34,119 nucleotides of DNA from CALCNS01 sp964425745 (GCA_964425745.1 CAYRNW010000027.1:1-34119), one strand, 5' to 3'; positions 24,613 through 32,959 are shown, numbered from the stretch's first letter. Notes: a model not told the origin generated them from the sequence alone. A program made the numbers and translations.

Positions 24613-25014
24613 TTAATCCAACACTTTGCTGAAAAATACAGCAAAGCCAAACGTGCCTTTGCCTATGCCCGCACTGGCTTCGGGGTCGATGATCGCGTTC
24701 AAGGGGATCGTTTTGACAGCAGTGAAGCCAACTGCTTTTCTCTTGGCAAGAGCTTTCCCCAATAATTCTAAAGAGGTTTCACATCGTATCACCATTTCGC
24801 GAACGAATCTGGTTTTGCGGCCGGTTTTGTTGAGAAGTAAGATGACATCGTTTGTGTAAAGGCCATGGGCTTTTCTGAACATGGCACCGCCTGTTTTCGA
24901 CTGCACCGGGGTAATATCTGCAACCTCGAATCCTTTATCTAAAAGCTCATTCAAATCATCATTGCGCCTGCTGAGGCTGAACACATAGAATTGTTGTTCC
25001 AAGATTTCGGTCAT
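24613..25014 (-). CDS. Unknown small protein of the AAA+ protease/WYL cluster
   Basis: This 133-residue protein has an alternating strand-helix pattern (YVFSLSRRNDDLNELLDKGF, then VILLLNKTG) and a basic middle. It has no recognised motif. An in-frame ATG with GGAGAGG about 10 bases upstream supports translation. It lies 65 bp after the 186-residue gene and 40-60 bp before the next, all on one strand, so it is probably in the same transcript. It ends with a Gly-rich segment (ASAGIGKGTFGFAVFF). No function is assigned. Confidence 0.6.
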   Translation of the reverse strand: MTEILEQQFYVFSLSRRNDDLNELLDKGFEVADITPVQSKTGGAMFRKAHGLYTNDVILLLNKTGRKTRFVREMVIRCETSLELLGKALAKRKAVGFTAVKTIPLNAIIDPEASAGIGKGTFGFAVFFSKVLD

Positions 25015-25079
25015 CCCTCATCGTCCTCTCCACTGGTTATGGTTAGGTTATATGTGTAGCCGTTTTGTGAGGATGAGCT

Positions 25080-25640
25080 TTACTCTGGCAGGATACGAAG
25101 CCCCCTAGAACCTAGGTAGACGAAGAGCATTTGAATTCTCTTATCTCGAATCATTCGAACAGAAGCTTTATATTTTGCATACACCCTGGAATTCCAAGTG
25201 GAAGTAATAAACACAATGCTCTTGCAATTGGGGCAAATCATTACCGCATGTTCAAAGCACTTGCTGAGGTACTCTTCAAATTTGGAGTCTTTGTTGCAGA
25301 TTACAACTAAAACATCGGTGCATCCGTAGCGACCGGTATTACAAGGGATAAGATTGTACCCTGCATCGTATGGATCATGACCATAGCCGTAAGGTCTTCT
25401 CCTGCGAGGCAATTCTTCGCCCACAACAGGTAAGCGATTTTCCCTTTCGTTATAAGGATCATTGAGATCCTCTAGCAAATCTCCTAATGCTTCTGCAGGA
25501 TCAAAGTCCCCGCGCTCATTTAACGCGGCTTCTTCCACGGCATTAGCTAACCTTTCAAAGATACCGCCAAGTGAACGCAGCCCTGCTTTTTCGAGCAAAA
25601 TGTTAAGGTCCTTACTGAAAATTTCCGAGTCCCAGTCCAT
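25080..25640 (-). CDS. Unknown Cys-containing protein downstream of the WYL regulator
   Basis: This 186-residue protein is not recognised. The N-terminal half is acidic and helical (IFERLANAVEEAALNERG), followed by an Arg/Tyr/Gly/Pro-rich linker (about 75-95; RRRRPYGYGHDPYDAGY). The C-terminal half is an alternating beta-alpha domain with several cysteines (CNTGRYGC, a lone C, then CPNC near residue 137), possibly a structural zinc site. A GGAGGG site lies 7 bases before the ATG. It starts 47 bp after the WYL gene on the same strand, supporting membership of one operon. A nuclease-like or sensor domain is possible but not shown. Confidence 0.6.
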   Translation of the reverse strand: MDWDSEIFSKDLNILLEKAGLRSLGGIFERLANAVEEAALNERGDFDPAEALGDLLEDLNDPYNERENRLPVVGEELPRRRRPYGYGHDPYDAGYNLIPCNTGRYGCTDVLVVICNKDSKFEEYLSKCFEHAVMICPNCKSIVFITSTWNSRVYAKYKASVRMIRDKRIQMLFVYLGSRGLRILPE

Positions 25641-25687
25641 AATCTAACCCTCCTTCAAATGTTTTCTCCAATTGATTCACACATTCC

Positions 25688-26728
25688 TCAATCCTTATAC
25701 TTATCCGCCACTTGGCGGATAACATCTTTTAGCTGCTCAACCAAACTTTGCGGACTCAAAACCTCAATGTGCTGCGCATACTGCATCGACCAATACTGCA
25801 TCGCGTTCATATTGACTGTTACCGTTGCCGTAATCTCATCCGCTGATTCATCGGAAAAACGCACTTCTTTTCCAAACCAATCGATGATCTCGCCCACAAT
25901 GTACTTCTGAGCCCTAAAGGTTACCCGTTCGCTTGGCCCTTCAAACATATAAATATGCTCTGCCATATGCTTGGGTAAGTCCAACCCTTTTTCCAACCCT
26001 TGTACCTGGCTTTGAGGTTTTGCCGGCACTTTGAGCAGCTCAATATTCGAAATGCGGTCGACCCTGTAGTTGGCTACATTATTGTATTTATCGTAATTGC
26101 AAATCAAGTAATACCGGCCATTGGTTGCCACCATTTGATACGGGTTGATGATGTACCTTCGTGGTGTTTCGTTGTTATCGAGACGCGGATGAAGTTTTTT
26201 GTCCGTGCCAAAGTCATTGTAAAGGAACGCCACCTGCCATCCTTTTTCAATGGCTTCATCTAAAACTTCAATATTGTAAAATAGCTGCTTGTTCTCAGGC
26301 ATCTCTTCCGGCAAGTTGCGGATATGCTTGACCTTGGAGCTAAAATACCGATTTGATAATCCTTCAATTTTCTTTATGAGCAATTTGCATTGGCTGTAAG
26401 GAATGTGCTTCGAGAACAAAAGACTGTCGATCAGTAGACGTAATTCGGCATCGGAAAATTCACGTTCAAAATACCAGTCGGAATAAATCGTTTCCTCTTC
26501 TCCATCTTTTCTGAGGCGGGTGCTCTCTCTAAACTCAATGTTGTAACCTGAGTCGATCAGGTTCATTAAGTTGCGCTTCACCGTTTTCCGATCGACCACC
26601 AACTGATGATCTCTCTCCAGAATTTCGACAATCTCTTTTTGACTGAGTTTATGCTCCTCATCAGTATACTGCTTAAGGATGTTTAAAATATTCACAGCAA
26701 TCATCTTTTTCGGCGGTTTTGTATACAT
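25688..26728 (-). CDS. WYL-domain transcriptional regulator
   Basis: This regulator of about 346 residues has an N-terminal winged helix-turn-helix (about 1-70; KLSQKEIVEILERD, then VDRKTVKRNLMNLI). A WYL domain follows (about 150-230; INPYQMVATNGRYYLICNYD, and VDRISNIELL) with a C-terminal extension. WYL proteins bind ligands, often nucleic acids or nucleotides, and many control phage-defence operons (for example BrxR and CapW). Three ATG codons occur in tandem at 26726-26734. The last has the best spacing from GGAGGG; the first overlaps the protease stop as ATGA. Coupling to the AAA+ protease gene is therefore tight. Confidence 0.88.
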   Translation of the reverse strand: MYTKPPKKMIAVNILNILKQYTDEEHKLSQKEIVEILERDHQLVVDRKTVKRNLMNLIDSGYNIEFRESTRLRKDGEEETIYSDWYFEREFSDAELRLLIDSLLFSKHIPYSQCKLLIKKIEGLSNRYFSSKVKHIRNLPEEMPENKQLFYNIEVLDEAIEKGWQVAFLYNDFGTDKKLHPRLDNNETPRRYIINPYQMVATNGRYYLICNYDKYNNVANYRVDRISNIELLKVPAKPQSQVQGLEKGLDLPKHMAEHIYMFEGPSERVTFRAQKYIVGEIIDWFGKEVRFSDESADEITATVTVNMNAMQYWSMQYAQHIEVLSPQSLVEQLKDVIRQVADKYKD

Positions 26729-26730
26729 CA

Positions 26731-28047
26731 TCATCCCTCCATGGGTTGATTATACAACACAGAGGTAGAGGTATCCTTTATTTTATTCAAATTTAGTGCA
26801 GTTAAATATCCGGCTCTGGCCAGCTGCTGCGCTACCTCTTCTAAGAAGCCCCTATGTGCTGTAAGAATCTCTTTCGCTTGACGATAATAGCGTTCTACTT
26901 CCACGGCAACTGCCTGTTCCTGTTTATGCTTTTGAGCTTCCGATTCTTCAAAGCGGCTACGATGAAGCGAAAACCCACTGACACAAAGGTTGGTAACCAG
27001 ATCGCGTGTCATTTCAAAAGCATGGTCTAAATCGCGTGTTACTCCGGCGTCTGAAAGGCCAAATTTCAATTCAATCGCCGCCATACCGCCCAAAGCCGCC
27101 ACAATGCGTGCTTGTTTGCTCTTCAAGAGGTTCTTCTCTTTGTCGTGATAATAAGCGGTATACCCTCCAATTTCACCCCGGTTACCGTTCGTTGAAACCA
27201 GCATTACACTTCCTGGAGATAGTATTTCCGCAACCACCGCATGACCTGCTTCGTGATACACCACTTGTGTTTTGGTGCAATTGTAGTCTGTTAAATCAAC
27301 AGAATTCTCTTCCCCCACACTAACAGCAACAGGAATGTCACATATCGTTCGCAAATAGGCCTCCATGAAGTGCTGCAACGTGATGCTCTCCGCATGTTCG
27401 TATCCGGCATAGAGTCCGGCTTCATTCAAGACCGTTTCCAGTTCGGCACAAGACCGTTGATGCATGAGTCTAGCAATGTAAGTGGCTTCTACATCGTGAG
27501 CAAAGCATTTGTTTTGCAGAAAATGTTCGGTCACTAAAATCGCATCGCGGTCAAGAGGTACCGGCACTTCAATGATTCTGTCGAATCGGCCCGCCCGAAG
27601 TAAAGACGATGGCAATCGCCCAACATCATTGGCGGTGGCCAGCACAAAAACATTGGCTCCGCTCAATTCGTCGATGCACGACTGAACCGTCACATATTCT
27701 TCCGCATCTCGATGTTCTTCATCTTCATTGGCGAACTTGTCCAAATCGTCGAGAAAAACGATAGATGGCGCTCCGTTTACTGCCTGGGCAAACACAGACT
27801 TGATCGTATTCACAAATTCTCCGTCAGGTTGATTTTTACGGCAAATGAAAACTGCTCTACCGCTGGCATCTGCCAAGCAATTGGCCATGAGGGTTTTACC
27901 CACTCCCGGTTCACCATGTAAAAGCAACCCTTTCGGTAATTTCACACCAAGTTTGGTGTAAGAGGTGCTGTCTTTCAGAATATCTGCAATACGTTCAAGA
28001 TCTTTTTTAATTGAAGCATAGCCGATGATTTTATCGAAGTCTTTCAT
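26731..28047 (-). CDS. Soluble FtsH-like AAA+ ATPase with M41 zinc-metalloprotease domain
   Basis: This 438-residue protein joins an AAA+ module to an M41 peptidase module without the two N-terminal membrane helices of FtsH. It shows Walker A GEPGVGKT (45-52), Walker B IVFLDD (96-101), a second region of homology with Arg fingers R151 and R154 (LLRAGRFDR), and the zinc motif HEAGH (265-269). A later acidic ligand candidate is at 339-341 (TRDLDHAFEMTRDLV). The aromatic FVG pore loop of FtsH is not conserved; the matching stretch reads KNQPDGEFVNTI. The ATG at 28045-28047 has GGGAGGG 6 bases upstream; an ATG two codons earlier abuts it. It leads the WYL cluster. A cytoplasmic regulatory or defence protease is inferred. 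Confidence 0.85.
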   Translation of the reverse strand: MKDFDKIIGYASIKKDLERIADILKDSTSYTKLGVKLPKGLLLHGEPGVGKTLMANCLADASGRAVFICRKNQPDGEFVNTIKSVFAQAVNGAPSIVFLDDLDKFANEDEEHRDAEEYVTVQSCIDELSGANVFVLATANDVGRLPSSLLRAGRFDRIIEVPVPLDRDAILVTEHFLQNKCFAHDVEATYIARLMHQRSCAELETVLNEAGLYAGYEHAESITLQHFMEAYLRTICDIPVAVSVGEENSVDLTDYNCTKTQVVYHEAGHAVVAEILSPGSVMLVSTNGNRGEIGGYTAYYHDKEKNLLKSKQARIVAALGGMAAIELKFGLSDAGVTRDLDHAFEMTRDLVTNLCVSGFSLHRSRFEESEAQKHKQEQAVAVEVERYYRQAKEILTAHRGFLEEVAQQLARAGYLTALNLNKIKDTSTSVLYNQPMEG

Positions 28048-28076
28048 CTTCATCCCTCCCTAACCTTTCTGAGATC

Positions 28077-28085
28077 ATTATAACA
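28077..28085 (-). promoter_or_regulatory. Extended -10 promoter of the AAA+ protease/WYL cluster
   Basis: On the minus strand the sequence TGT-TATAAT is an extended -10 element (TGN plus a perfect -10), about 30 bp upstream of the protease start. No good -35 box is seen at normal spacing. Confidence 0.55.
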
Positions 28086-28111
28086 AAAGGGATGCGACAA
28101 TTTTGGGGCAC

Positions 28112-28138
28112 AAAAAAGGGCTGTAGTAAAACAGCCCT
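28112..28138 (-). terminator. Rho-independent terminator of the Ig-like secreted protein gene
   Basis: AGGGCTGT (28117-28124) pairs with ACAGCCCT (28131-28138) around a 6-nt loop. On the minus strand it is followed by six T (28112-28117). It lies 75 bp past the stop and separates this gene from the protease cluster. Confidence 0.85.
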
Positions 28139-28212
28139 ATAATAAGGTTAGTATTCTATACCTCAACTTGATTCATCCAAACTTCCTAAGCTAACATATT
28201 CTCTCTACTGTG

Positions 28213-29760
28213 TTAGTTTAGGATGATTTCTTTGGCTGAAGCTAATGGTGTCAACATGGGTAATGAATTAATCAAAGTAACTTTTATTCTGTGAACTGCA
28301 CCTGAATTCCCGGGTACAAAAAAGCCGATTCTGCTTGTTTCGTTATAGTCGAGCTTCGCATAAACATAATTCAATCCCAAAAACCTATTCTCTTCATCGT
28401 AGAAAAAAGCAACTACATAATCCACATAATTTGTTTGACTATTTCTTAGAACTTTAGTTTCAAAAAGGTATCCCGTATCATAGGTTTCCTTAAGGAACAA
28501 ACTTTGAACGATATATTCGTCATCGTCTCTAGTCTGATCGCTAACCGATACATTTAATGAAGTGGTTTTCCCTAAATAGTCCACCGCCACTAACTGAACT
28601 CCTGATACACTAAAATCGTAAGAATAGGTTGGCAAATCATATATCACATAATAGTTATTGTCAGAGTATAAACCGGTAATCTGAATACCTTCCGGGTCAA
28701 ATTCGTCATTTAATTCGTATACTGTTTTACTAGGCAAGATCGTTACGTTTATAGATAGCAACTCGCGCGTTGGAGGCGTTACTGTAAAAAGAGATTTCGC
28801 AAAACGGATGGGCTTGTATGTTTCCATTATATACTCATCAATCACTCCTCGATCGTAGGGGTCCATTTCGTATTCTACAACCTTTACCTCATATTGACCC
28901 GGCTTAAGATCATTTGCGTTCTGAAAAGTTAAGGAGAAAATTATTCTCTGCTCAGTTTCGCTCCACACTCCGACTGGCCAATAGACCTTCCCAGAAGAAT
29001 CAATTAGATTAGCTATGACGAGTGCCCCATTTACTAAAGATGAATTCCCCGAGGTTGCTTCAACTCTAAATTCAAGAGCAAACGGATATTGAACCTCGCT
29101 CTGAGATAGTGTGGTATTAGCCATGTTGATTGTTAGGTTTTCATAGGGTAGACTTTTGTAATATTCATCTTCAACATAGATTGCGTATCGTATTTCCGGG
29201 TTTATACTGACGGTCAACAGGAACATCCCCATCGGATCCGTCATAGTTAAAGCATAGGCAACGCCCGTACTGCTTCTGAGACTGATGCTTCGGTTACCAA
29301 CTGGATTTCCGTTTCTAGATAATAAACTTCCCTGAATAGTGTTTACCCCACTTTGCAAAGAGCCATTACTACCATTGATCGAAAAATCGAGATTCAGATA
29401 AACCCGGATAGTAACATCTTTGGTTTGATTAGTAGTGTTGTTTGTTATTCTCAAGAGATATGACTCTTTATCTTGAAGTGAACTCATCGTTAGGTTTGAA
29501 GTGTTAACAGTCAATATTTGATTCGCTGGTATGGTAACCCCGTTATACACGCTCATTATTTGATTTACATCATTAAGTAGGCTGATTTGGTAAGATATAT
29601 TATCGCCAGGAGAGGCGAAATCCCAAACACTAAGCTCATAATTTGCTGTACCCACTTCAATTCTAATCTCATTTAAGATAGTGGCTGCAAAGGCATGTCT
29701 GGTATTTAGAAACAAAATTATCATTAGTGATAACAATACAAATTTTGGTGTCTTTCTCAT
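28213..29760 (-). CDS. Secreted protein with bacterial Ig-like domain(s)
   Basis: This 515-residue protein has a typical signal peptide (MRKTPKFVLLSLMIILFLNT, then cleavage near AFA-ATIL at about 25). The rest is beta-rich with repeated Ig-like or carboxypeptidase-regulatory-like modules (about 125-215). A bacterial Ig-like (Big_3-type) domain at roughly 335-410 includes ILPSKTVYELNDEFDPEGIQ and YSDNNYY. The C-terminal part is another beta domain with no LPxTG anchor. It is probably exported and may bind the cell wall or a surface. It has its own terminator and looks like a single-gene unit. No enzymatic residues are evident. Confidence 0.7.
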   Translation of the reverse strand: MRKTPKFVLLSLMIILFLNTRHAFAATILNEIRIEVGTANYELSVWDFASPGDNISYQISLLNDVNQIMSVYNGVTIPANQILTVNTSNLTMSSLQDKESYLLRITNNTTNQTKDVTIRVYLNLDFSINGSNGSLQSGVNTIQGSLLSRNGNPVGNRSISLRSSTGVAYALTMTDPMGMFLLTVSINPEIRYAIYVEDEYYKSLPYENLTINMANTTLSQSEVQYPFALEFRVEATSGNSSLVNGALVIANLIDSSGKVYWPVGVWSETEQRIIFSLTFQNANDLKPGQYEVKVVEYEMDPYDRGVIDEYIMETYKPIRFAKSLFTVTPPTRELLSINVTILPSKTVYELNDEFDPEGIQITGLYSDNNYYVIYDLPTYSYDFSVSGVQLVAVDYLGKTTSLNVSVSDQTRDDDEYIVQSLFLKETYDTGYLFETKVLRNSQTNYVDYVVAFFYDEENRFLGLNYVYAKLDYNETSRIGFFVPGNSGAVHRIKVTLINSLPMLTPLASAKEIILN

Positions 29761-29840
29761 TCTTCCATTCTTCCTTTCATGCGATTATGCAATAAAATCT
29801 GATAATTTCAGCTTCAACATACAATATAGAAATTCCTTTT

Positions 29841-29909
29841 AAAAACAAAAATAATTGCTGTATTAAGAGCCGCACCTTTTTACAGGGAGCCGCTCTTAAT
29901 ACAGCAATT
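29841..29909 (-). terminator. Long hairpin terminator of the nuclease gene
   Basis: An 18-bp perfect stem (29853-29870 with 29892-29909) encloses a 21-nt loop. On the minus strand the stem is followed by ATTTTTGTTTTT. It begins 8 bp after the nuclease stop codon. Confidence 0.85.
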
Positions 29910-29917
29910 CTGTCCTT

Positions 29918-31396
29918 TTACACAACCTCACAAAGTTTCTTCCAAATCTTGACCATGGCATAGGTATCGAGTTCGCAGTACTTCAACAAGTGACCTCTGT
30001 ATTTTTCTAACTCTTCTTTGGACATGCTCGCCATTTTAGGAAAAATTGCCGAAGCGTCTGCTCCGTTTTGAATTTCCTCGAGTTGGCTGTAATCCAGTTC
30101 AGGGTCATTGGGATACAACGCCGGTAACACATACTTAATAGAATACGATCCCTGCATAGCTTTGGTATAATAGCTTTTTTGACGAAACGGAATCATGAGA
30201 TCAATGATGTGATCATGAATATTCATCAAGTGGTCTGCCAAGTCGGGAAAATACTCTGCCAATCTCTTAATGCGTGATTTCTCAAAGCTCATGTTATAAG
30301 CCACCGTGCAAACATTGATTGGAATATCCATGCACAACTGCTTGGCTAATTCTCTTCTGGGGTCCGCTCCCGGATAAGCTAAGTAAGCTTTATGCAAGAG
30401 TTGCCCATCTTTGGTTTCTATGTAATGCAACGAATATTGAAAAACAATTTGCTCGTAGGGTTTGGAATCATCATAAAGAGGGATTGCCGGCTGGAACGAT
30501 TCAAAATCGAGGAAATAGAGTGGATACGTGACTTGTTCCAGGAAAGCGGCGATGCTATCCTTTTCCACATAGTCCGGTAAATCATGAAGCTCATGCCGAA
30601 TTTGTAGAAGATTACTGGGGTTGAGTTTTGGTTGCTGCTCTAGATCAAGAAAAGAGATGCATCCGCGTTCATAATGAGAGAACATGGTTCGTTTCTGCAT
30701 GCCGGCTACATGAAACAAGTTTGGCGTTGGTAAATCTCGGGTACAAAACGCGAAAAAGCCACAACTGTAGGGCGCGAAACAGTGCGGGCCAATCCTCTGC
30801 TCGGGTTCTTCCGTTTGCTTCATATATTCTTCTAGTTCTTTGATTCGTTTCTCAACATCGGAAAAATAACTTCTAGCTTCCTCAGTCACATTATTGATTA
30901 TGAATAGCGAATCAAACTCCAGTTCACCGAAGCGTACGTAGGTGTTATTGATATGGACAATACCGACCTCTTCAACTGTAAACCCAAGTTTGGTCAGCAC
31001 GTAGTTCTGGTAAGCAGCGTCGTGATAATAAATATCGTTAATCTGGGTCGAACTCTTCACTTCATAGATCTCTACTCGGTTGCCTCCGTTGTTCTTGAGA
31101 AGATCAACGCTACAGAAGAGTCCGTTGTATGAAAAGGAGGCCTCAGCAATATTCTTTGCTCCTGCAAGCAATAAGCGTTGGGTTTCTTCGATCATATCGT
31201 TTAAATCTCCGTAAGGAACTTCACTGAAATCACCAAAAAGACCCATTGCTAAATCACCAACTTCTAAGCCGGTATCGAGAATCGCTTGATTCATGACAGC
31301 GTCATCGAATTGCTCGGGGCAATGCTTTTTCAGCCACAGCATTTTCGGGCACTGCACCGCTGAACAGTATCTTGATTTTGACAGGTATAAGGACAT
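29918..31396 (-). CDS. DUF2779-type fusion: Cas4/RecB-like PD-(D/E)XK nuclease plus DEDD exonuclease
   Basis: This 492-residue protein has an N-terminal RecB/Cas4-like nuclease: C11 and C16 at the start (KSRYCSAVQCPKMLWL), D98, E112-V-K114, and a following QNYVL motif. Three further cysteines lie near 245-258 (HCFAPYSCGFFAFC), giving the possible four-Cys iron-sulfur site of Cas4-type nucleases. The C-terminal half is a DEDD-family 3'-5' exonuclease (YFLDFES, then VAYNMSFEKSRI, and YCELDTYAMVKIW). The start has AAAGGAG upstream. There is no CRISPR array or cas gene nearby, so this is a free-standing repair or defence nuclease. The family is well supported by the motifs; its biological role is unknown. 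Confidence 0.85.
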   Translation of the reverse strand: MSLYLSKSRYCSAVQCPKMLWLKKHCPEQFDDAVMNQAILDTGLEVGDLAMGLFGDFSEVPYGDLNDMIEETQRLLLAGAKNIAEASFSYNGLFCSVDLLKNNGGNRVEIYEVKSSTQINDIYYHDAAYQNYVLTKLGFTVEEVGIVHINNTYVRFGELEFDSLFIINNVTEEARSYFSDVEKRIKELEEYMKQTEEPEQRIGPHCFAPYSCGFFAFCTRDLPTPNLFHVAGMQKRTMFSHYERGCISFLDLEQQPKLNPSNLLQIRHELHDLPDYVEKDSIAAFLEQVTYPLYFLDFESFQPAIPLYDDSKPYEQIVFQYSLHYIETKDGQLLHKAYLAYPGADPRRELAKQLCMDIPINVCTVAYNMSFEKSRIKRLAEYFPDLADHLMNIHDHIIDLMIPFRQKSYYTKAMQGSYSIKYVLPALYPNDPELDYSQLEEIQNGADASAIFPKMASMSKEELEKYRGHLLKYCELDTYAMVKIWKKLCEVV

Positions 31397-31502
31397 AATG
31401 GACTCCTTTACTGATTCTTTTGAAACAAATCAGGTTAGTTTTTTCGATTTCAACAAGTGAACACCAACTATAATAATGCGGATCGTGAGCCAACAGAATA
31501 AA

Positions 31503-31723
31503 CTACCGGTCCACGACCTCATTGTCAATAATCGTATTCATTGCAGATAATTTAGTCAAGTCACTATTGGTGAATGAGCCATCTAAAACCCTGGGTTAGG
31601 AATAATTTTCAGCTTGATATTATCTCTTAGGATATCAGGTTCATTATCTTCAAGCACTTTTTCTGTTCACTTTTCCTAGACCATTATATTCAAAATCGGA
31701 TCACTACTTTTTACAAAATGCAT
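31503..31723 (-). pseudogene. Decayed small gene with intact start and two internal stops
   Basis: On the minus strand, AAAGGAGG (31731-31738) and an ATG at 31721-31723 open a frame (MHFVKSSDPILNIMV) that meets a stop. The same frame continues past a second stop for 27 codons (KVLEDNEPDILRDN, then IKLKIIPNP). After a shift it continues in another frame (VLDGSFTNSDLTKLSAMN) to a stop at 31503-31505. Together these read as one degraded protein of about 70 residues. I cannot name its family. The rest of the 31397-31860 gap holds the upstream regions of the flanking genes. Confidence 0.45.
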
Positions 31724-31782
31724 ATCCAAACCTCCTTTGTTAACTAGTAAACTCAACCCAAGGTCGTTGTGCCAAGTTGCCT

Positions 31783-31821
31783 TGTCATATATTTTCTAAT
31801 ATATTCATTGACTATATGACA
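31783..31821. promoter_or_regulatory. Operator-like inverted repeat of the XRE-ImmA pair
   Basis: TGTCATATA (31783-31791) and TATATGACA (31813-31821) form a 9-bp perfect inverted repeat. The right arm touches the -35 box, which fits autorepression by the XRE protein. Confidence 0.7.
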
Positions 31822-31836
31822 TAGCGGATTTATAAT
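31808..31836 (+). promoter_or_regulatory. Promoter of the XRE-ImmA operon
   Basis: TTGACT (-35, 31808-31813) and TATAAT (-10, 31831-31836) are separated by 17 bp, about 25 bp before the XRE start. Confidence 0.88.
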
Positions 31837-31860
31837 TAACATACAAGGAGGGTGAGTTGA

Positions 31861-32211
31861 ATGTTGGACAACAAAGGTATAGGAGAGAACCTACGAATCC
31901 TAAGAGAAAGCGCTGAGTACAATCAGCAAAGCATAGCGAGATTTTTAGGTGTGGATCAAAGTCTGATTAGCAAAATTGAAAAGGGAGAAAGAAGCATTAC
32001 TGCAGATATGCTTGACAAGTTGGCTTCTTTGTTTGGCATGGATACTGTAGTTTTAGTGAACGAAGTTGTTGAATCAAAAACATTGTCTTGTGCTTTTCGA
32101 TGTAGCGATTTATCCCCCGACGACATGGAAGTCATCTGTATTATTAATAAAATTGCGTTGAACTCAGAATTTATGAGTGGCTTATTGGAGGGGATACGGC
32201 GTGACAGATAA
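31861..32211 (+). CDS. XRE-family helix-turn-helix regulator
   Basis: This 116-residue protein has a Cro/CI-type helix-turn-helix at residues 6-60 (LRILRESAEYNQQSIARFLG, then VDQSLISKIEKGERSIT). A short C-terminal dimerisation or protease-sensing segment follows. The ATG follows AAGGAGGG at a good spacing. The gene overlaps the downstream ImmA-like gene by 11 bp. XRE-ImmA pairs are known repressor/anti-repressor protease modules, as with ImmR-ImmA of ICEBs1, where the protease cleaves the repressor after a signal. The operator repeat and consensus promoter upstream fit that model. Confidence 0.9.
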   Translation: MLDNKGIGENLRILRESAEYNQQSIARFLGVDQSLISKIEKGERSITADMLDKLASLFGMDTVVLVNEVVESKTLSCAFRCSDLSPDDMEVICIINKIALNSEFMSGLLEGIRRDR

Positions 32212-32959
32212 AGCTACTCTATTAACAAGGGCACTTCAACTTAGGAAGGAATTCGGCGAAGACAGCAATTCGCCCATTGATATTTTCTCTTTGGTACAGA
32301 ATATTGAGAAACTTTCTTTAGTTTTCTTCCCCATGGGAGAAAACTTAAGTGGCATGAGCATAAAAGGTCAACGAGGTACTTGTGTTATAGCAATTAACTC
32401 TGCCATGTCTCTGGGGAGGCAGAGGTTTTCATTAGCACACGAGCTTTATCATTTGTATTATGATAAGAACATGTTAGCCATTTGCAGTAAGAAAATCGGC
32501 GATGGAAAAATCATTGAAAAAGAAGCAGATGTATTCGCTTCCTATTTGCTCATACCTGCAGCAGAATTAGATAATAGAGCCGCTCAATTATCAAAAAATA
32601 ATATCAATGGAAAGCTTTCACTGGACGATGTCATTCGGCTTGGACAATACTTCGGTGTAAGCCACAAAGCTATGGTCATCCGATTGAAAGAGAACCCCTA
32701 TATGGACTCCGATAAAACGGAAGAATACCTTGCGACAGGAGTTCGCTACAGAGCAGAGATGTTGGGCTTTGACTCTGACTTGTACAAACCGCTTTCAAAA
32801 GAGAAGCAATATAAAACCTATGGTTACTATATTCATCAAGCCGATCAATTGCTTAAAGAAAATCTTATTTCCATCGGTAAATATGAAGAACTTCTTTTAA
32901 CTGCGTTTCGCTCTGATTTGGTATATGGCGAAGAGGGGGACGGTGCTATTATTGACTAA
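32201..32959 (+). CDS. ImmA/IrrE-family metallopeptidase
   Basis: This 252-residue zinc protease has HELYH at residues 80-84 and a downstream E108 (KEADVFASYLL) as third ligand, the standard ImmA/IrrE arrangement. The frame opens at 32177, but GTG 32201 has TTGGAGGGG about 8 bases upstream and is preferred. It overlaps the XRE gene by 11 bp, as expected for coupled repressor and protease. The C-terminal 80 residues are an extra helical region. The likely substrate is the XRE protein. No integrase or excision genes are adjacent, so it does not clearly belong to an intact mobile element. Confidence 0.9.
   Translation: MTDKATLLTRALQLRKEFGEDSNSPIDIFSLVQNIEKLSLVFFPMGENLSGMSIKGQRGTCVIAINSAMSLGRQRFSLAHELYHLYYDKNMLAICSKKIGDGKIIEKEADVFASYLLIPAAELDNRAAQLSKNNINGKLSLDDVIRLGQYFGVSHKAMVIRLKENPYMDSDKTEEYLATGVRYRAEMLGFDSDLYKPLSKEKQYKTYGYYIHQADQLLKENLISIGKYEELLLTAFRSDLVYGEEGDGAIID

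Noticed and set aside
29853..29909. 18-bp inverted repeat as a miniature transposable element
   Set aside because: Its position right after a stop codon and the T-rich tract beyond it on the minus strand fit a terminator.
29918..31396. Cas4 gene of a CRISPR system
   Set aside because: The protein is a Cas4-like/DEDD fusion, and no repeats or other cas genes occur in the window.
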